From: an uncultured Cellvibrio sp.
Lineage (GTDB): Bacteria > Pseudomonadota > Gammaproteobacteria > Pseudomonadales > Cellvibrionaceae
Direction: 5' to 3'
Assembly: GCA_946480695.1 (NCBI GenBank)
Contig: CAMLKG010000004.1
Coordinates: 124,001-188,000 of the forward strand
Length of the DNA stretch: 64,000 nucleotides
The translations under genes and the position numbers were made by a program. A model generated the notes under the pieces. It was not told the DNA's origin, did not search any database, and was given only the letters and a program-made list of their open reading frames with translations. Position 1 is the first letter of the stretch. Every line of letters starts with the position of its first letter. Of the stretch, positions 16,563 to 25,539 are shown in pieces.

Positions 16563-18946
16563 AAAAGGTTCCGTTTTTCAAAATCGGGGGCAAAAAACAG
16601 CGGGGTCAGCAGCCAGGCGCCGAGGATACCGCTAAGGATGACAATGCCAAACTGATGCAATACCGGTACGGCGCTCAAGGATAACAGACCAAATGCCAGG
16701 ATCGAGGTCAGGCACGCAAGGCTGGACGCAAGCCAGGATTCCGCATTGAACCCCACTTCTGTATAAAACACGGCGGTATCCAGCCCGATACCGATCACCA
16801 GCAACAACGCCATGGTATGGAAAAGCGTTATACCTTCCACCGCCGCGCAACCCAGCGCGAACAACATGGCGATTGCCAGCGGCACCAGCATTCGCCAGCC
16901 GCGCCGGCGATAGCGCAACGCCAGGCCTATCGCCAACAGCACCAGTGTGACACCGAGGAGCTTGCTGACGCTGACACGGTAGCGCCCCAGCAGGCGGGAT
17001 AAATCGCCGGTCTGGTTAACCAGCTTAACGCCCGGCAGCGGGGCCAGCGCGGCCGCCAGTTCAGCATCCGGCCCGCCACCGCCCAGGGTAACCAGGCTGT
17101 AATATTGCCCTTGTCGCTCAAGCAAGGGCGGCAGGAATCTGGCTACCCCGCTATCCAGCATCTCCACTGTTAATTCCGCGCCGGGTAACACAGGCTCGGT
17201 ACACTGGGTTCCCAGTTTTTGGCATAACAATGCCAGGGCGCCTCCGGGTCCGTAGAGTTTGGCAGCAACCAGCTGGCGATCGTCTTGCTGCTGCCTTGCC
17301 GGCGGCAGGTACTGGTGCAGGGCGTGCCAGCGCAGGTCACCTTTGTTCACTTCATTGGAATGAACCAGCCGCTTTTCCACCGCCTGTGAGCGAACCAGTA
17401 ATTGTTCCGGTGTTGCTGCCGTTACTACCAGAAAGCGGCTGACCGAGGGCTGCTGGAGGATATCCTGGACCTGGCGCTCGGAGGCCATCAGGGCGGCGGG
17501 CGAGGTATTGAGGTTGGTTACCGCATCATTAACACCCCCGCGCAGGATACTGATCGCAGCCACCAATGAAGCGATTGCCAACCCTGTGCCGACAGCCCGC
17601 GGATTTGCCCATAACGGCCGGTATACCCCCTTGCCGATCCGATAAAAGAGCGCGGCAGCGACCAAGGGCGCGGGGGTTGGTATCCCTGTGCGATGGGTTT
17701 CCTGGTTGTGCCGCACGCTTGGTGCGGGCCGGTAGTAGGGCGCCAAAGCCAACACGGTTAACCAGGCACCGGCAATACCCGCCGCACAGAAAATGGCCAT
17801 TTGCTGCAACCCCGGGAAAGGGGTGACAAATTGCAACAGGTAGGCCCCCATACCCGTGAGTGCCCCGATTGCCATGGCATAGCGCAATTCATAGCGGGCG
17901 CGCCTGCCACTCCCTTCACGCTGGCTGCCCACCAGGAAATGCAATACATAATCCCCCGCCACGCCGAGCAGGGTACTGCCGAAGGCGAGCGTAATCAGGT
18001 GGATGCGCTCAAATACCAGCAAACTCACCGTCAACGCTGCCAGGTAGGCGCTGGCCATTGTCAGGAATACCGCAAATAAAGGCGTGATACTGCGAAACAC
18101 CAGCAGTACCAGCGCCAGAATGCCAATACCGGAACCGACACCCACCGTATTGATTTCCTGCTTTGCCTGCCGGGTTCCGGCGGCAGCATGGAAGACCATA
18201 CCGGAAGCCAGGATCTGCGCCTCCGGCCAGGCCCCCCTGAAACCGCTGAGCGCCTGACTTACATCCTGTTGCACGGACAGGTCAAATGGGCTGGCCCGAA
18301 GCCTTGCCGTCACCAGCAACCAGGATTGGCCCTGGTCGCCAGGGGTTTGCCCCGCCTGTTGGACCAGTGGAAAGCCCTGGTACTCCTGCACATTAAGCGG
18401 GGCTGCCAACCCGGCCAGCCAATAACCCCCAAGGTTGAAGGGATCTTCAGCAAAACCATAGGGATAAGGCAGCGCGACAGGGCTAAAGAGTTCCCGGTAG
18501 CGCTGCTCCGCCAATTCCGCCGGCGAATGGGACTGGAGCCAGGCGCGACGTTCCGGCGTCAACAATTGCTGGCTGTAAGGGCGATACTGGCGCAATAGCG
18601 CCTGTTGCAGGGTGTGGCTGGTGTCATCGGCCGCCAGGCGCGGCGATGCCAGCAGGCGCGCGCGTAAATCCCCGGCCTGGGCCAGGCCTTGCGCGCGATC
18701 ATTGGCATTTACCAACACCAGTAACTTGTCGTCGAAGCGGCTGGCCATGCGCAGGCTAAGGTCATGGACCATCGGGTTGCGTTCGTCGCGCGGCAGCAAT
18801 TCCAGCAAATTGCTATGGAATGGCTGGTTCACCGCCACCTGGCGGATACAGAAGAATACACAACCAACAAGCACGACTAACCACAGGAGCGCGTAAACAT
18901 GGTCGCGCCGGGATATAGGCGGGTAAGTGGGCCGGAAGCTATTCAT
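16559..18946 (-). CDS. MMPL/RND-superfamily exporter of the aryl polyene cluster
   Basis: A 795-residue inner-membrane transporter with the duplicated six-helix MMPL layout. A first helix (ALLWLVVLVGCVFFCI) is followed by a periplasmic loop, then helices such as GIGILALVLLVFRSITPLFAV. The second half repeats this and includes VTLVLLAIGLALRYRRRG and LLVIGIGLDTAVFYTE; GxxxD-type residues for proton coupling are visible (LGVAGDYVLH and GIGLDTAVF). It probably carries the polyene lipid to the periplasm. The ATG at 18946 is used; an in-frame extension upstream would run through the LolA-like gene. Confidence 0.85.
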   Translation of the reverse strand: MNSFRPTYPPISRRDHVYALLWLVVLVGCVFFCIRQVAVNQPFHSNLLELLPRDERNPMVHDLSLRMASRFDDKLLVLVNANDRAQGLAQAGDLRARLLASPRLAADDTSHTLQQALLRQYRPYSQQLLTPERRAWLQSHSPAELAEQRYRELFSPVALPYPYGFAEDPFNLGGYWLAGLAAPLNVQEYQGFPLVQQAGQTPGDQGQSWLLVTARLRASPFDLSVQQDVSQALSGFRGAWPEAQILASGMVFHAAAGTRQAKQEINTVGVGSGIGILALVLLVFRSITPLFAVFLTMASAYLAALTVSLLVFERIHLITLAFGSTLLGVAGDYVLHFLVGSQREGSGRRARYELRYAMAIGALTGMGAYLLQFVTPFPGLQQMAIFCAAGIAGAWLTVLALAPYYRPAPSVRHNQETHRTGIPTPAPLVAAALFYRIGKGVYRPLWANPRAVGTGLAIASLVAAISILRGGVNDAVTNLNTSPAALMASERQVQDILQQPSVSRFLVVTAATPEQLLVRSQAVEKRLVHSNEVNKGDLRWHALHQYLPPARQQQDDRQLVAAKLYGPGGALALLCQKLGTQCTEPVLPGAELTVEMLDSGVARFLPPLLERQGQYYSLVTLGGGGPDAELAAALAPLPGVKLVNQTGDLSRLLGRYRVSVSKLLGVTLVLLAIGLALRYRRRGWRMLVPLAIAMLFALGCAAVEGITLFHTMALLLVIGIGLDTAVFYTEVGFNAESWLASSLACLTSILAFGLLSLSAVPVLHQFGIVILSGILGAWLLTPLFFAPDFEKRNLL

Positions 18947-18956
18947 TGCGAAAGGT

Positions 18957-19538
18957 TCATGGGGTACGGGGGATAACCTTTTCGGTAATGAGCCGGATGT
19001 CGGTGCTATCGCCATTGGTTTCAGCGATAAACACCTGCTCGGTGAACTCCGCGCCGCGAATATCAATCTGGCGGATATAAGCGGCAAGGTTGGATGAACG
19101 CGGCCTGAGTACCAGATGCCATTTGCCCGCCTCGCCCCTGGCTTCAATTGCAAAATAATCGCGCAGGTTTTCCCATTGCCCGCTGATAACCGCCATAAAA
19201 ATACGCGTAATTGTCTCCGCGCCCTTGCCCGGCAGGCGTTCGCCCGGTTTTTCCGCCGCCTTGCCGTTAATGTCCAGGGTCATGCCCGCCGGGCTCAAGC
19301 GCAGGGTTTGCTGCACCGGCTGTACCAATTCCCACACGACAAATTGCCCCTGTTCAAAGGTGAAGCGGCCGGTGGACACCAGGGGCGCCGGCAGGACAGC
19401 GATGGTTTTTTGTTGCTCAAATTGCCCCTGTAGGCTTTGGACCTGGCGGCTGCGCTCGCCCAGCGCAGCGAGTAAATCCTCATTGGCCAGTGTCGGCAGG
19501 GCCAGGGTCGCAAGGCATAACATGAGTAGGCGCACCAT
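18957..19538 (-). CDS. LolA-like outer-membrane lipid carrier
   Basis: A 193-residue periplasmic protein with signal peptide MVRLLMLCLATLALPTLA. The mature part has QVQSLQGQFEQQKTI and LPAPLVSTGRFTFEQG, as in LolA-related carriers of aryl polyene clusters, which shield a hydrophobic ligand across the periplasm. It stands directly before the MMPL exporter gene, ten bases apart, so both likely work in one route to the outer membrane. Upstream is a 78-base gap with a short tandem repeat, at the place where other APE clusters often have a thioesterase gene. Confidence 0.8.
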   Translation of the reverse strand: MVRLLMLCLATLALPTLANEDLLAALGERSRQVQSLQGQFEQQKTIAVLPAPLVSTGRFTFEQGQFVVWELVQPVQQTLRLSPAGMTLDINGKAAEKPGERLPGKGAETITRIFMAVISGQWENLRDYFAIEARGEAGKWHLVLRPRSSNLAAYIRQIDIRGAEFTEQVFIAETNGDSTDIRLITEKVIPRTP

Positions 19539-19550
19539 GGGAGCTTCTCC

Positions 19551-19594
19551 GTTAAATAAAGTACCGTTAAATAAAGTACCCGCTAAAAAGTACC
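19551..19594. repeat. Tandem 15-base repeat between the LolA-like gene and ammonia lyase
   Basis: GTTAAATAAAGTACC occurs twice in succession (19551-19565 and 19566-19580), followed by a decayed third copy GCTAAAAAGTACC at 19582-19594. It fills most of the only sizeable gap inside an otherwise overlapping operon. Confidence 0.85.
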
Positions 19595-19616
19595 GCTAAT
19601 CAATGGCCAAACCGTC

Positions 19617-21161
19617 TCAATAAAGGCTTAAGCCCTGTCGCTGGATGGTCGCTATGAGTTGGCGCAGCTCCTTATCCAGGGCGCGATCCTCCTCCAGGAA
19701 AGCATGGTCGCGGCGGATTTCAGCCAGGGTGGTTGCAATACCCCCGCCCACACCGGTATCCCTGCCCGCTTCCTTCTGGCGCAGTTCAACCCCTTGGCAA
19801 GCGGCGAGCAAACAGGCTGCCGCGACCTGTTCGGTAAGCTGCAACACCCGCAGGCAATCGCGCGCGGCGATGGTGCCCATGCTCACCTTGTCCTGGTTAT
19901 GGCACTCGGTGGAACGCGAAAAGACGCTGGCGGGCATAGTGAGCTTGAGCGCTTCGGCAGTCCATGCCGATACCCCGATCTGCACCGCCTTATAACCGTG
20001 GTTAATCGCACTGCGCTGGCCTGTCGCACCCGAGAGGTTGGCCGGCAACCCCTGGTTAAACTTGGGATCAACCAATTGCGCCAGTTGGCGGTCGAGCAGG
20101 TCCGCAATATTGGCGATAGCGGTTTTCATCGTATCCATGACAAAGGCGATATGGCCGCCGTAGAAGTGCCCACCATGCAGTACATGCTCCCCGACCCCAT
20201 CCACAATCGGGTTGTCGTTAGCGCTGTTGAGTTCATTTTCGATGAACTGGCGCCACCAGGGCAGGCTATCGTTGGCCACGCCCAGCACATGGGGCGCGCA
20301 CCGTAATGAATAGCGGTCTTGCAGCCGGTGCGGGTTGCGCGGCGGCTCACCGGCATGCAAATCCTCACGCAGCCAGGCGGCGATTTGCTGTTGGCCCGGA
20401 TGGGGCTTGGTGGCGAATAATTGCTTGTCAAAATGATGGGCATTGCCCTGGATCGCCACCGTGACCAATGCGGTAATCCGCGTCGCCAACCGGATCAAAT
20501 ATTCCGTCCGCCCATAAGCCAGGCAGGCTAGCGCTGTCATTACCGCCGTACCGTTCATCAGCGCCAGGCCTTCCTTCGGCCGCAGTTGCAAGGGGGCGAT
20601 GCCCAGCTCGGCAAATGCCTCCGCCGTGGGCCGGCGCTGGCCGCGATAATAAAGCTCGCGCTCCCCGCACAATACCGCCGCCACATAGGAGAGTGGCGTC
20701 AGGTCGCCGCTGGCGCCTACCGATCCCTCCTCCGGAATAACCGGCACCAGGTCCAATCGCAGCAACCGGGTTAAATGTTCCAACAATCCATAACTGACCC
20801 CTGAATAACCCCGCGCCAGGGATACCAGCCGCGTCACCAGGACCGCACGCCCCACCAGTGGAGGGAATTCGGCGCCCAAACCACAACCATGGAAGGTGTA
20901 TAGGTGCCGGGGCATTTGCGCGACCAGCTCCGGGGGGACGCGGGTGGTGCAGGAGTCGCCATAACCCGTGGTTACGCCATAGATAGCGCCGTCTTCACGC
21001 AGCAACCGCTCCAGGAAATCCGCCCCACGGGCGATACGCGCCTGGAATTCGGGCGCATCGCTGAGAACGGCGGTGCGGCGCTGGTAAGCCAGGTCGAGCA
21101 CATCCTCGATACACAGCGCTTGGTCATCAATTACACGTTCTGGAAAAACCGGTTGGGTCAT
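19617..21161 (-). CDS. Aromatic amino acid ammonia lyase (HAL/TAL family)
   Basis: A 514-residue MIO-type ammonia lyase. The Ala150-Ser151-Gly152 triad in SVGASGDLTPLSY would form the MIO electrophile, and YGVTTGYGDS holds the catalytic Tyr. The selectivity dyad is Phe90-His91 (YTFHGCGLG), not the Ser-His of histidine lyases; His here is associated with tyrosine preference in known TALs, so coumarate formation is likely. In the pathway it would supply the aryl starter for the ligase. The ATG at 21161 has GAAGGA upstream; further upstream in-frame sequence overlaps the acyltransferase gene. Confidence 0.86.
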   Translation of the reverse strand: MTQPVFPERVIDDQALCIEDVLDLAYQRRTAVLSDAPEFQARIARGADFLERLLREDGAIYGVTTGYGDSCTTRVPPELVAQMPRHLYTFHGCGLGAEFPPLVGRAVLVTRLVSLARGYSGVSYGLLEHLTRLLRLDLVPVIPEEGSVGASGDLTPLSYVAAVLCGERELYYRGQRRPTAEAFAELGIAPLQLRPKEGLALMNGTAVMTALACLAYGRTEYLIRLATRITALVTVAIQGNAHHFDKQLFATKPHPGQQQIAAWLREDLHAGEPPRNPHRLQDRYSLRCAPHVLGVANDSLPWWRQFIENELNSANDNPIVDGVGEHVLHGGHFYGGHIAFVMDTMKTAIANIADLLDRQLAQLVDPKFNQGLPANLSGATGQRSAINHGYKAVQIGVSAWTAEALKLTMPASVFSRSTECHNQDKVSMGTIAARDCLRVLQLTEQVAAACLLAACQGVELRQKEAGRDTGVGGGIATTLAEIRRDHAFLEEDRALDKELRQLIATIQRQGLSLY

Positions 21162-21168
21162 GGATAAC

Positions 21169-22185
21169 TTAATCCTTCTCGGATGGAGTGGTAACGGGCG
21201 ATGGCAAGGGCACTGCGGGCTGGTGCCAAAAATCAAAAAAGTTAAACCATTGCAGCGGATCGCGCCGGCATTGCGCCTCCAGTTGGCGGGCGTATTCCTC
21301 CACCCACTGTTGCAGGTAGTGCGCCCGCTGCTTGCGCGTAACCAGGGTCGCATCGCCAAGGGGCTGGAAGTGGATGCGATAACGGTGCTGGATCTGCGGG
21401 TCGCGCGCGCAGAATAATGCAATCAGCGGCACACGCAGGATTGCCGCCAGGGTAAAGGGTCCGGCGGGAAAGGGTGCCCGCTCGCCAAAAAATTCGGCCT
21501 GTAAGGAATTCTGCGGGCTGTTGACCGGCACCCGATCGCCGGCAATTACAATGAACTCGCCCCGCTCCACCCGCTCGCTCAGCATCATCGCGGTTGCGGG
21601 GGTAATCTCCGTGACTTGCAGGAAATCGGTCAGGCTGTGCCCTATTTGCTCGCGGAAAAATCGGTTGAATTTTTGCGCATTCTTGGTGTGCACCATCACC
21701 GTTAAGCGCATTTGCGGGTGGCGGGCGGACAAGCAGCGGCAAATTTCAAAATTGCCGTGATGGGAAATCACCAGCACCGCGCCGCGTTGCGCCGCGAGCA
21801 ATTCGCGGATGATGTGGCCGTTCTCCACCGCCACGTCATCAATGCGGATTTTGCCTTTCCATACGGCCAGCTTGTCGATAATCGCCATACCGAATTGCCA
21901 GAAATGGCGAAAGCCCTTCCAGTAAATCCAGCCATTATCCACTACCCCCTGGGCGCGTAAGCGGCGCAGCCAATCCAGGGATGCCCGGCGCGCGCCCGGG
22001 CGCAAGAGGAAGTAGTAGAGGATGACCGGAAACAACATCACTTTAAACAGGGGGCGCCCACCTACCCTGAAGCAGCCGAACATAAAGCGCATACCACCAA
22101 CCGCACCGGCTTCGGAAATTTGCGCCCAATGGGTCCCCTGCGTTTCCGCGGCGGGAGGTGAAGATGGCTTGGGTGCGGAACGCAT
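21169..22185 (-). CDS. LpxL-type lipid acyltransferase of the aryl polyene cluster
   Basis: A 338-residue member of the lysophospholipid/lipid A acyltransferase superfamily. VISHHGNFEICR carries the catalytic His and acidic residue (H-x4-E), and IAGDRVPVNSPQNS resembles the second conserved block. A hydrophobic stretch near residue 50 (VMLFPVILYYFLL) is a likely membrane anchor. In APE clusters this enzyme probably joins the polyene acyl chain to a lipid or sugar acceptor; that is inferred. The gene starts three bases after the glycosyltransferase stop. Confidence 0.83.
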   Translation of the reverse strand: MRSAPKPSSPPAAETQGTHWAQISEAGAVGGMRFMFGCFRVGGRPLFKVMLFPVILYYFLLRPGARRASLDWLRRLRAQGVVDNGWIYWKGFRHFWQFGMAIIDKLAVWKGKIRIDDVAVENGHIIRELLAAQRGAVLVISHHGNFEICRCLSARHPQMRLTVMVHTKNAQKFNRFFREQIGHSLTDFLQVTEITPATAMMLSERVERGEFIVIAGDRVPVNSPQNSLQAEFFGERAPFPAGPFTLAAILRVPLIALFCARDPQIQHRYRIHFQPLGDATLVTRKQRAHYLQQWVEEYARQLEAQCRRDPLQWFNFFDFWHQPAVPLPSPVTTPSEKD

Positions 22186-22188
22186 GGC

Positions 22189-22974
22189 CTAGCGCGCTCC
22201 CGGCGGGTTGAATTTGCCCCACACAATGCGCGGTATACGCCAGAGCATGCCCAGGAACAGGCGACAATGCATCCAGGTAATCAATTTATTGTCGCGCCAC
22301 ATCAGGAAATGGGAAATGCCGTTTTCGGGATAAATTACACGCGTCGGGATCTGGATCAAGGGCCACCGCCGCCAATGCCAGCGCACCATGAATTCGATAT
22401 CAAAATCCATCCTTTCCCCCATGGGTTCCGCATCGAGCAGTTCACAACTGGCGCGCAGCGGATACACGCGGAAACCACACATGGAGTCCTCCACTTGCAG
22501 CGACAGGGTATTGAGCCACACCAGCCCGTGGGTGAGGTAACGGCAATAGAAGCGGATTTTCGGTACCGACTCGTCGTATACCGGCCTGCCGGCGACCAAC
22601 CGGGCGGGGGCAGACCTGGCCAATTCCAAAAAACGCGGCACGTCATCGATATTGTGTTGGCCGTCCGCATCAATTTGCAATGCGTGGCTATAACCCTGCC
22701 GCAGGGCCGCGCGCAGGCCGGTTTTAATAGCACCGCCCTTGCCGCGGTTATAGGGATGCGTCACCATCTGCACCCCGTCATGGGCGGCCACCAGTTCCTC
22801 CAGCACGGCGTGCGAGCTGGCCTCGCTGCCATCGTCCACCAATACCACCGGTAGACCCAGGGCGACGATACGGTCGAGCGTTTGCCCCAATACCTGGTGA
22901 TGGTTGTATACCGGAATAAGGACACAAGGTCGGAAATGGGCGGAGTCGTGCATCCTGGTCTCGTTGTTGAACAT
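22189..22974 (-). CDS. Family 2 glycosyltransferase of the aryl polyene cluster
   Basis: A 261-residue GT-A enzyme. VLIPVYNHHQVLGQTL and LPVVLVDDGSE bind the nucleotide sugar, and QIDADGQHN is the DxD metal site. GRPVYDESVPKIRFYCRYL and MCGFRVYPL place it with dolichyl-phosphate-mannose-synthase-like GT2 enzymes common in APE clusters. A sugar between polyene and lipid is a reasonable role. Two starts compete: ATG 22974, directly joined to the previous stop, and ATG 22953. The extra codons come from a short duplicated segment (22957-22986), so the later start may be the ancestral one. Confidence 0.82.
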   Translation of the reverse strand: MFNNETRMHDSAHFRPCVLIPVYNHHQVLGQTLDRIVALGLPVVLVDDGSEASSHAVLEELVAAHDGVQMVTHPYNRGKGGAIKTGLRAALRQGYSHALQIDADGQHNIDDVPRFLELARSAPARLVAGRPVYDESVPKIRFYCRYLTHGLVWLNTLSLQVEDSMCGFRVYPLRASCELLDAEPMGERMDFDIEFMVRWHWRRWPLIQIPTRVIYPENGISHFLMWRDNKLITWMHCRLFLGMLWRIPRIVWGKFNPPGAR

Positions 22975-24684
22975 CTAGGTCTCGTTATTCACTAGGATAC
23001 GGCCACTGGAAAAAAGCGTTGCGGCCGCCAGCCCCGCTTCCGGGCGATAGCTGAAATACAATTTGCCTTTATGCGCCGCATACTCAAGCTCCAGCATCAG
23101 CCGCGCACCAGGACCAATCAGTTGCTGGAATTTAATGGCCTCCAGCCCGGCAAAATTACCTAAATCGCCCCAATATTCACGCGCATAATGCATCGCCCAA
23201 TGCGTCTGCACCACACCGGGCAGCACCGGATTGCCGGGAAAATGCCCCTCGAAATAAACCAGGTTGGGGGGAATCTCCAACCCAAGTTGCAACACCGTCT
23301 CCTGTATCTCCCGGCCCAGCACGAGCGGGAACGCCGCTGTACTTACCGGCGCAAACAAGGCTTGCAGCGCGGCCTGGGTAACCTTTCCCTGGGAATTTTG
23401 CGGCATGTCAGGGGGATAACGCCAATAACGAGGGATGGCAATGCGCTCCAGCGCTTGGTCCAACCCCTGTTTCAATTGCGCATTAAGCGCCTTTTTGCCG
23501 CAATCTTGCAGGAACTTGCACCCATCTGCATTCAAGATAACCACGGCCCCCAGGCGATTATCACGCTCCGGCAATGCGGTAACGCGCACCTCCCGCACGA
23601 ATGGATGCCGTCCGATAAGCCGTTCAACCGCGGTTAGCGAAATGCGCTTGCCCCCCACCTTGGCAATACGATCCGCGCGGCCAAGCAAATGGAAACCGGC
23701 GTTTGTTATCCGCGCCTGGTCCGCCGTAATAAACGCCTCCCGGTTGGGCAAATGGGGGCTTTTCACCTGCAACAGGCCGTCGGTATCGACAGCGACCCCA
23801 ACACCCGGCAAGCAGTGCCAATCCCCACCATGGGTTTGTTCACGCCAAGCAATGCCGCCGGTTTCGGTGCTGCCGTACACCTCCGTAATCGCCCGCCCTA
23901 ATTGGTTGCAGGCGGTTACCGCCGCATCTGCCGATAAGGGTGCGCCCGAGGAAAAAATGGCACAGGGTACGGCTGGGAACGGCGCAGGCGACAATCGCTC
24001 AAGGTGCGCCGGGCTGGTTACTATCGCCACTGGGGAATGCCGGTGGGCGTCCGCTATCAGCTGTTCCCAATAATCACGTTCATGGTGGATAAAAGGACGT
24101 CCGCTTGCCAGCGGCCAGAGCAGGCGGAACAGCAATCCGTAAATATGCTGGTGGGATACGCTGCCGGTAACGCAGGCATCCGCCAACTGTGCGCCGCGGA
24201 ACCGCTCAAGCGTGTCCAGCTCGGCCTCCAATTGGATAAAGGATTTAGCCACCGGCTCAGGCTCCCCGCCAGAACCGGAGGTAAACAGCACCAACGCAAT
24301 GCTATCGCCCGCGACCGGGGCAATATCAACCAGGGGCCGCGCCCCGGCAACCGGTGTAACCCTGTCGATACCGGCAAACTCGCCGACGAAACAATGGGAA
24401 TCTTGCTGTAACCGGGCAAGGGTTGCCGGCAAGTTATTGGCCGGTAATAACGCCTGCTTGCCCAATCGCCATATCGCCAGTAACGCCGCCATAAACTCCA
24501 ACCCGTCGCGCTGGTAGAGCACAACCTGGGGTTCTTTACGGGTCTCCAACGCCGCTTGCCATGCACCCACGCGAATACCGAACTCACCCCAGGTGATCGG
24601 CATGGCATCCCGGTAAGCGAGGATATGGCCGGGTGGGTAGGCATCGGCAGGGCAGGCAAGCAACTGGCGTAAACTAATTATCAT
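22975..24684 (-). CDS. Fusion of aryl acyl-ACP/CoA ligase with ApeI-type hotdog dehydratase
   Basis: A 569-residue two-domain protein. Residues about 1-440 form an ANL ligase: VLFTSGSGGEPEPVAKS is the phosphate loop, EVYGSTETGGIAW the A5 motif, GRADRIAKVGGKRISL the hinge, and NSQGKVTQAAL holds the catalytic lysine. It likely activates coumarate or 4-hydroxybenzoate onto the ACP. From about 450 a FabA-like hotdog follows, with YFEGHFPGNPVLPGVVQ carrying the active His. In E. coli and Xenorhabdus APE clusters the two are separate genes (ApeH and ApeI). The fusion links loading of the starter to a dehydration step. Confidence 0.86.
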   Translation of the reverse strand: MIISLRQLLACPADAYPPGHILAYRDAMPITWGEFGIRVGAWQAALETRKEPQVVLYQRDGLEFMAALLAIWRLGKQALLPANNLPATLARLQQDSHCFVGEFAGIDRVTPVAGARPLVDIAPVAGDSIALVLFTSGSGGEPEPVAKSFIQLEAELDTLERFRGAQLADACVTGSVSHQHIYGLLFRLLWPLASGRPFIHHERDYWEQLIADAHRHSPVAIVTSPAHLERLSPAPFPAVPCAIFSSGAPLSADAAVTACNQLGRAITEVYGSTETGGIAWREQTHGGDWHCLPGVGVAVDTDGLLQVKSPHLPNREAFITADQARITNAGFHLLGRADRIAKVGGKRISLTAVERLIGRHPFVREVRVTALPERDNRLGAVVILNADGCKFLQDCGKKALNAQLKQGLDQALERIAIPRYWRYPPDMPQNSQGKVTQAALQALFAPVSTAAFPLVLGREIQETVLQLGLEIPPNLVYFEGHFPGNPVLPGVVQTHWAMHYAREYWGDLGNFAGLEAIKFQQLIGPGARLMLELEYAAHKGKLYFSYRPEAGLAAATLFSSGRILVNNET

Positions 24685-24699
24685 TCACTATTCTTGACA

Positions 24700-25257
24700 T
24701 TATTGTTGGCGTACACGCCGGCGAACCAGGTATTCGCCGGCAAACAGCATTCCCATCAGCAGGTAAGCCAGCAACCCGTTGTAAAGTGCCCATACCCGGT
24801 CACTGGCAAACAAGGTGGCGGTGGCAATTGCCCCGTTTATTGCGAAAAATCCGCACCAGACCATAGTGACCTTACGCGTATAGGGTACCGCCTCCGCAGG
24901 CAAGTCCGGCTCACGCCAGCGCGCGAGGCGTTCGATCATACAGGGTGGATACCGGAGGCTAAAGGCGAATAATGCCAACATGAACAGGTTGACAACCACA
25001 GGGTAGGATTTCAAACCCGTCACGGAACCGGTGACCAGCGTTACCCCGGCGACCAGGGCTGCCGCTGCCATCAGCCAGGTCGCATTACCCCCGGGGAGTC
25101 CCAGCCAGCGGCCAGCCATCAACCTTACACAGGCCAGCCCCGCCAGAAACAACGCCAGGGGGCGCACTCCCCAGTATTCCAACCCGCCATAAACCACAAG
25201 CGGATACAGGGTTAATAACACACCGGTAAATAGCGGGACGAGGCGAATCACCCGCAT
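24700..25257 (-). CDS. COG4648-type integral membrane protein of aryl polyene clusters
   Basis: A 185-residue membrane protein with about six helices, including LVPLFTGVLLTLYPLVVYGG and LIAAAALVAGVTL-like segments, and a final arginine-rich tail (YLVRRRVRQQ). CMIERLARWREPDLP and WCGFFAINGAI are recurrent blocks in this family, which is nearly always found in APE operons between ACP and ligase. Its function is unknown; a scaffold or flippase role has been suggested by position only. The gene sits three bases after the ACP stop. Confidence 0.75.
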   Translation of the reverse strand: MRVIRLVPLFTGVLLTLYPLVVYGGLEYWGVRPLALFLAGLACVRLMAGRWLGLPGGNATWLMAAAALVAGVTLVTGSVTGLKSYPVVVNLFMLALFAFSLRYPPCMIERLARWREPDLPAEAVPYTRKVTMVWCGFFAINGAIATATLFASDRVWALYNGLLAYLLMGMLFAGEYLVRRRVRQQ

Positions 25258-25260
25258 GGG

Positions 25261-25539
25261 TTAATCCCGCGTGCGGCGTTCCGCCACCAGGGCAGACAAA
25301 TTGCGGACGGAGGCAAAATACTTGCGCGTTTCACTGGATTCCGCATCCAGCTTCACACCGTAACGTTTCTGCAAGGCGACACCCAGCTCCAGCGCATCAA
25401 TGGAATCCAATCCCAGGCCCTCTACAAACAGCGGGGCCTCCTCATCTATATCAGCCGGGCTGATATCCTCAAGGTCCAATGTGTCGATAATCAACTGCTT
25501 CAATTCCAGCACCAGGGCATCCGTGGATATTGCGTTCAT
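25261..25539 (-). CDS. Acyl carrier protein of the aryl polyene cluster
   Basis: A 92-residue ACP. GLGLDSIDALEL places the phosphopantetheine-carrying Ser at residue 46, with helices LELKQLIIDTLDLED before and LGVALQKRYGVKLD after it. It should hold the growing polyene. The start has GAGGAG ten bases ahead, well within the preceding acyltransferase gene, whose frame overlaps it by 71 bases. Characterised APE systems use two different ACPs; only this one is present here, so either one ACP does both jobs or a second lies elsewhere. Confidence 0.9.
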   Translation of the reverse strand: MNAISTDALVLELKQLIIDTLDLEDISPADIDEEAPLFVEGLGLDSIDALELGVALQKRYGVKLDAESSETRKYFASVRNLSALVAERRTRD

